Assembly: GCA_963813415.1 (NCBI GenBank) | Contig: CAWEYW010000009.1 | Span: 372,001-436,000, forward strand | Origin: CAIWHR01 sp963813415 | GTDB lineage: Bacteria; Pseudomonadota; Gammaproteobacteria; Burkholderiales; Casimicrobiaceae | Direction of reading: 5' to 3' | DNA length: 64,000 nt | Shown: one piece after another, positions 62,161 to 64,000 of the stretch | Layout: every line of letters starts with the position of its first letter | How positions within the stretch are numbered: position 1 is the first letter of the stretch | Made by a program: the position numbers and the translations under genes | The notes under the pieces: model-generated | The model's input: only the letters and a program-made list of their open reading frames with translations | What the model was told of the DNA's origin: nothing | The model's database searches: none

Positions 62161-62379
62161 AAATCCGCCGCGGTGAAGCGGCATGGGGCACGGGCCACCA
62201 CCGGAGCGCGGCCTTGCAGCGGCGCTCGCAATGCAGTCGGTCCACGGATCCTGGCGCGCCAAGGCGGTACGCAGCGCACCACGGCGCGCCGCCGTGAACG
62301 CGCGGAAAGGTGCCAAAGAGGCATTGCCGGCGCCGCATCGTGGAGGGGCGCGAAACAGCGACCTGGACCAGGCTGCGGG

Positions 62380-64000
62380 CTATTCGGGCGCGAGTACCAG
62401 ATGGAACCGCGAGGAGTCCACGCGAATGTGCGGTTGCAACTCACGGGCGAGCCTCACCACGATGCGATCGCCGTGGTGCGCAAGTCGCGCGAGGAAGCGC
62501 TCGAAATCGGCCCCGTTCTGATCGAGCAGCCGCTCGACGGTCACGGTCAAGGTCGTGCCGTGCACGCGCAGTAGCTTGTCGAGTGACGCAGCGAGGCTCG
62601 TGAAGGCCCGCCGCCGCAGCACGGCGTCCGCAACCACGCGCATGTGAATCTCCCGTGCCTGCGCGGTGAGCGCGACGCCCGAGAGCCGCAGCCGGGCCAT
62701 CATCCTTTCGCGCACGCGATCGAAGCGGCGTTGCAACTTGGGGGCGGTGGCGACGGGTTCGAAGTGCCGCATCACGTAATCCTGCATCGCGAGGCCGGCA
62801 ATCCAGTCGACGATCGTGAGCGGCAGCATGCGCGGCGCACGCCACGGGAGGCTGCGCAGGAACTGGTGCAGCCGTGCAGGTCCACCCGGCAGGACGCCGC
62901 TGCGCAGCAGGCGCAGCACGATGCCGGCTCGCTGGAGGAGTGGATACTCGCCCGCATACACCGGGGGGCCGAAGGCGGCGATCTTGTTGCGGATGCGCTC
63001 GGCAATGGCGCGGTCGCTGACCAGCCGCCGATAGAGTTGCTGGTAGCCGGACACCATCGCCTCGTAGCTCATGTGCCGGGGCACGACGTTGGTCACGAGC
63101 TTGGTGTTGTCCGAGTGCGGGCGCGTGGTCGTGAGTCGGCCCTCGCGCTCCAGGCGCTCGTACAGCGGAGTCTTTGGTAACGCGGTAAGAAGCCCGATCA
63201 TGGCAGCCTGGATGCCCGAAGCCATGACGAACCGGTGCTGCACGTCGAAGCTCTCCAGCGTGTCGTTGTCGAAGCCGACGATGAAGCCGCCCAGGACGTC
63301 GATGCCATACGCGTAGATCGCACGCACCGACTGCAGCACGTCCTGACGCGTGTTCTGGGTCTTGCGCGTGTCCCTGAGCGTCTGCGGGTCGGGCGATTCG
63401 ATGCCGATGAACACCCAGCCGAAATGCGCATCGCGCATGAGGCCGAGGAGCTCCGCGTCCTGAGCAAGGTTGATCGACACCTCGGTCCCGAAGCGGAACG
63501 CATACTTGTGCCGGACCTGATAGGCGACGAGGGCGCGCAGGAGCGCCTTCGCGACGCCGGGGTTGCCGATCAGGTTGTCATCGACGAAGAAGACATTTCG
63601 CACACCGAGCGCGCGCAGCGCGTCGAGCTCGCGCTCGACCTGGGCGACGCTCTTGGTCCGCGGCTTGCGCCCGAACATGACGATGATGTCGCAGAAGTCG
63701 CACAGATAGGGACACCCCCTCGAGAATTGCATGGTGGCGGTGGAATAGCGCTCGAGAGCCAGCAGGTCGAAGCGCGGGGTCGGCGAGTCGGCCAGCGCGA
63801 CCGTGCCGGTTTCGCGGTACAGCCCCGCTGGCGTGCCGTGCTCGAAGTCGGCACAGAAGCGCGGCCAGACATATTCGGCCTCCCCGGCGACGACCGTGTC
63901 GCAAAGTCCGGTGTAACGCTCGGGGCATAGCGATGCGAAGCTTCCGCCGGCGACGGTGAAGTATCCCTTGCTGCGGTAGAAGCGCAGGAGCTCGCCCTGG
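62380..64000 (-). CDS. B12-binding-domain radical SAM protein, 5' truncated
   Basis: The frame is open from the right edge to the stop at 62380, so the start lies outside. Visible are the end of the B12-type domain (GGSFASLCPERYTGLCDTVV, GEAEYVWPRF), the radical SAM motif CPYLCDFC, and a DUF4070-type C-terminal region. Proteins of this build include HpnJ-like and other lipid or peptide methylases. No partner genes are visible, so the substrate cannot be said. Confidence 0.83.
   Translation of the reverse strand, partial: QGELLRFYRSKGYFTVAGGSFASLCPERYTGLCDTVVAGEAEYVWPRFCADFEHGTPAGLYRETGTVALADSPTPRFDLLALERYSTATMQFSRGCPYLCDFCDIIVMFGRKPRTKSVAQVERELDALRALGVRNVFFVDDNLIGNPGVAKALLRALVAYQVRHKYAFRFGTEVSINLAQDAELLGLMRDAHFGWVFIGIESPDPQTLRDTRKTQNTRQDVLQSVRAIYAYGIDVLGGFIVGFDNDTLESFDVQHRFVMASGIQAAMIGLLTALPKTPLYERLEREGRLTTTRPHSDNTKLVTNVVPRHMSYEAMVSGYQQLYRRLVSDRAIAERIRNKIAAFGPPVYAGEYPLLQRAGIVLRLLRSGVLPGGPARLHQFLRSLPWRAPRMLPLTIVDWIAGLAMQDYVMRHFEPVATAPKLQRRFDRVRERMMARLRLSGVALTAQAREIHMRVVADAVLRRRAFTSLAASLDKLLRVHGTTLTVTVERLLDQNGADFERFLARLAHHGDRIVVRLARELQPHIRVDSSRFHLVLAPE

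Noticed and set aside
62099..62338. Longer N terminus for the NO reductase (ATG at 62101 or 62338)
   Set aside because: These starts would place coding sequence over the promoter, operator and activator box; the GTG at 62065 has a good ribosome site and fits family length.

Overview
The window is a GC-rich chromosomal segment from what looks like a betaproteobacterium. The left edge carries lapB-pyrF-ugd-hldA-radA, with a heptose kinase not fused to an adenylyltransferase, which is typical of that class. A single-subunit nitric oxide reductase under an FNR/Dnr-type box plus an NsrR-type operator suggests a facultative, probably denitrifying, lifestyle. These assignments rest on recognising protein families by eye; no searches were run.

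Layout. (1) 1-11.7 kb: housekeeping and envelope genes (lapB, pyrF, ugd, hldA, radA, a TPR/SPINDLY O-GlcNAc-transferase-like protein, an FtsH-like protease, a DAHP synthase, a phosphoesterase). (2) 12.2-30.7 kb: a co-directional catabolic block with many 1-17 nt overlaps. It encodes a GntR regulator, two MaoC-type hydratase proteins, a thiolase, an acyl-CoA ligase, HyuA and HyuB (hydantoinase/oxoprolinase/carboxylase family), an acyl-CoA dehydrogenase, a two-subunit B12-dependent acyl-CoA mutase, a three-subunit molybdenum hydroxylase, a CaiB-type CoA-transferase, an SDR and a periplasmic amino-acid/carboxylate-type binding protein. (3) 31.2-38.3 kb: an envelope module (DUF1329, DUF1302 barrel, RND/MMPL exporter, TerB-like protein, YCF48-like propeller) of the kind found with degradation of hydrophobic compounds. 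(4) 38.4-48.6 kb: an aldehyde dehydrogenase followed by a quinohemoprotein amine dehydrogenase (qhp) operon: A, D, C, B, a two-gene insertion, F and E.

The most interesting point is that insertion. Where a FAD monooxygenase (QhpG) would be expected for hydroxylating the tryptophan precursor of the CTQ cofactor, there is instead a pair of U32-family proteins. They carry the four-cysteine patterns of UbiV and UbiU, the oxygen-independent hydroxylases of anaerobic ubiquinone synthesis. I infer an O2-independent route to cysteine tryptophylquinone.

(5) 48.8-54.8 kb: an accessory scrap zone with a Nudix gene, truncated maeB and hydrolase remnants, stress-type small proteins, an IS4-family remnant, and an EthD gene cut by a 189-bp IS3-derived miniature element. 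(6) 55.0-57.7 kb, minus strand: a three-gene operon with an old-yellow-enzyme/dienoyl-CoA-reductase-like flavoprotein that lacks one iron-sulfur ligand. (7) 57.9-62.2 kb, minus strand: a nitric-oxide operon (qNOR, NsrR, Cys4 protein, DUF2249, FmdE-like). (8) 62.4-64 kb: the 3' part of a B12-binding radical SAM gene that runs off the window. No tRNA, rRNA or CRISPR was seen.
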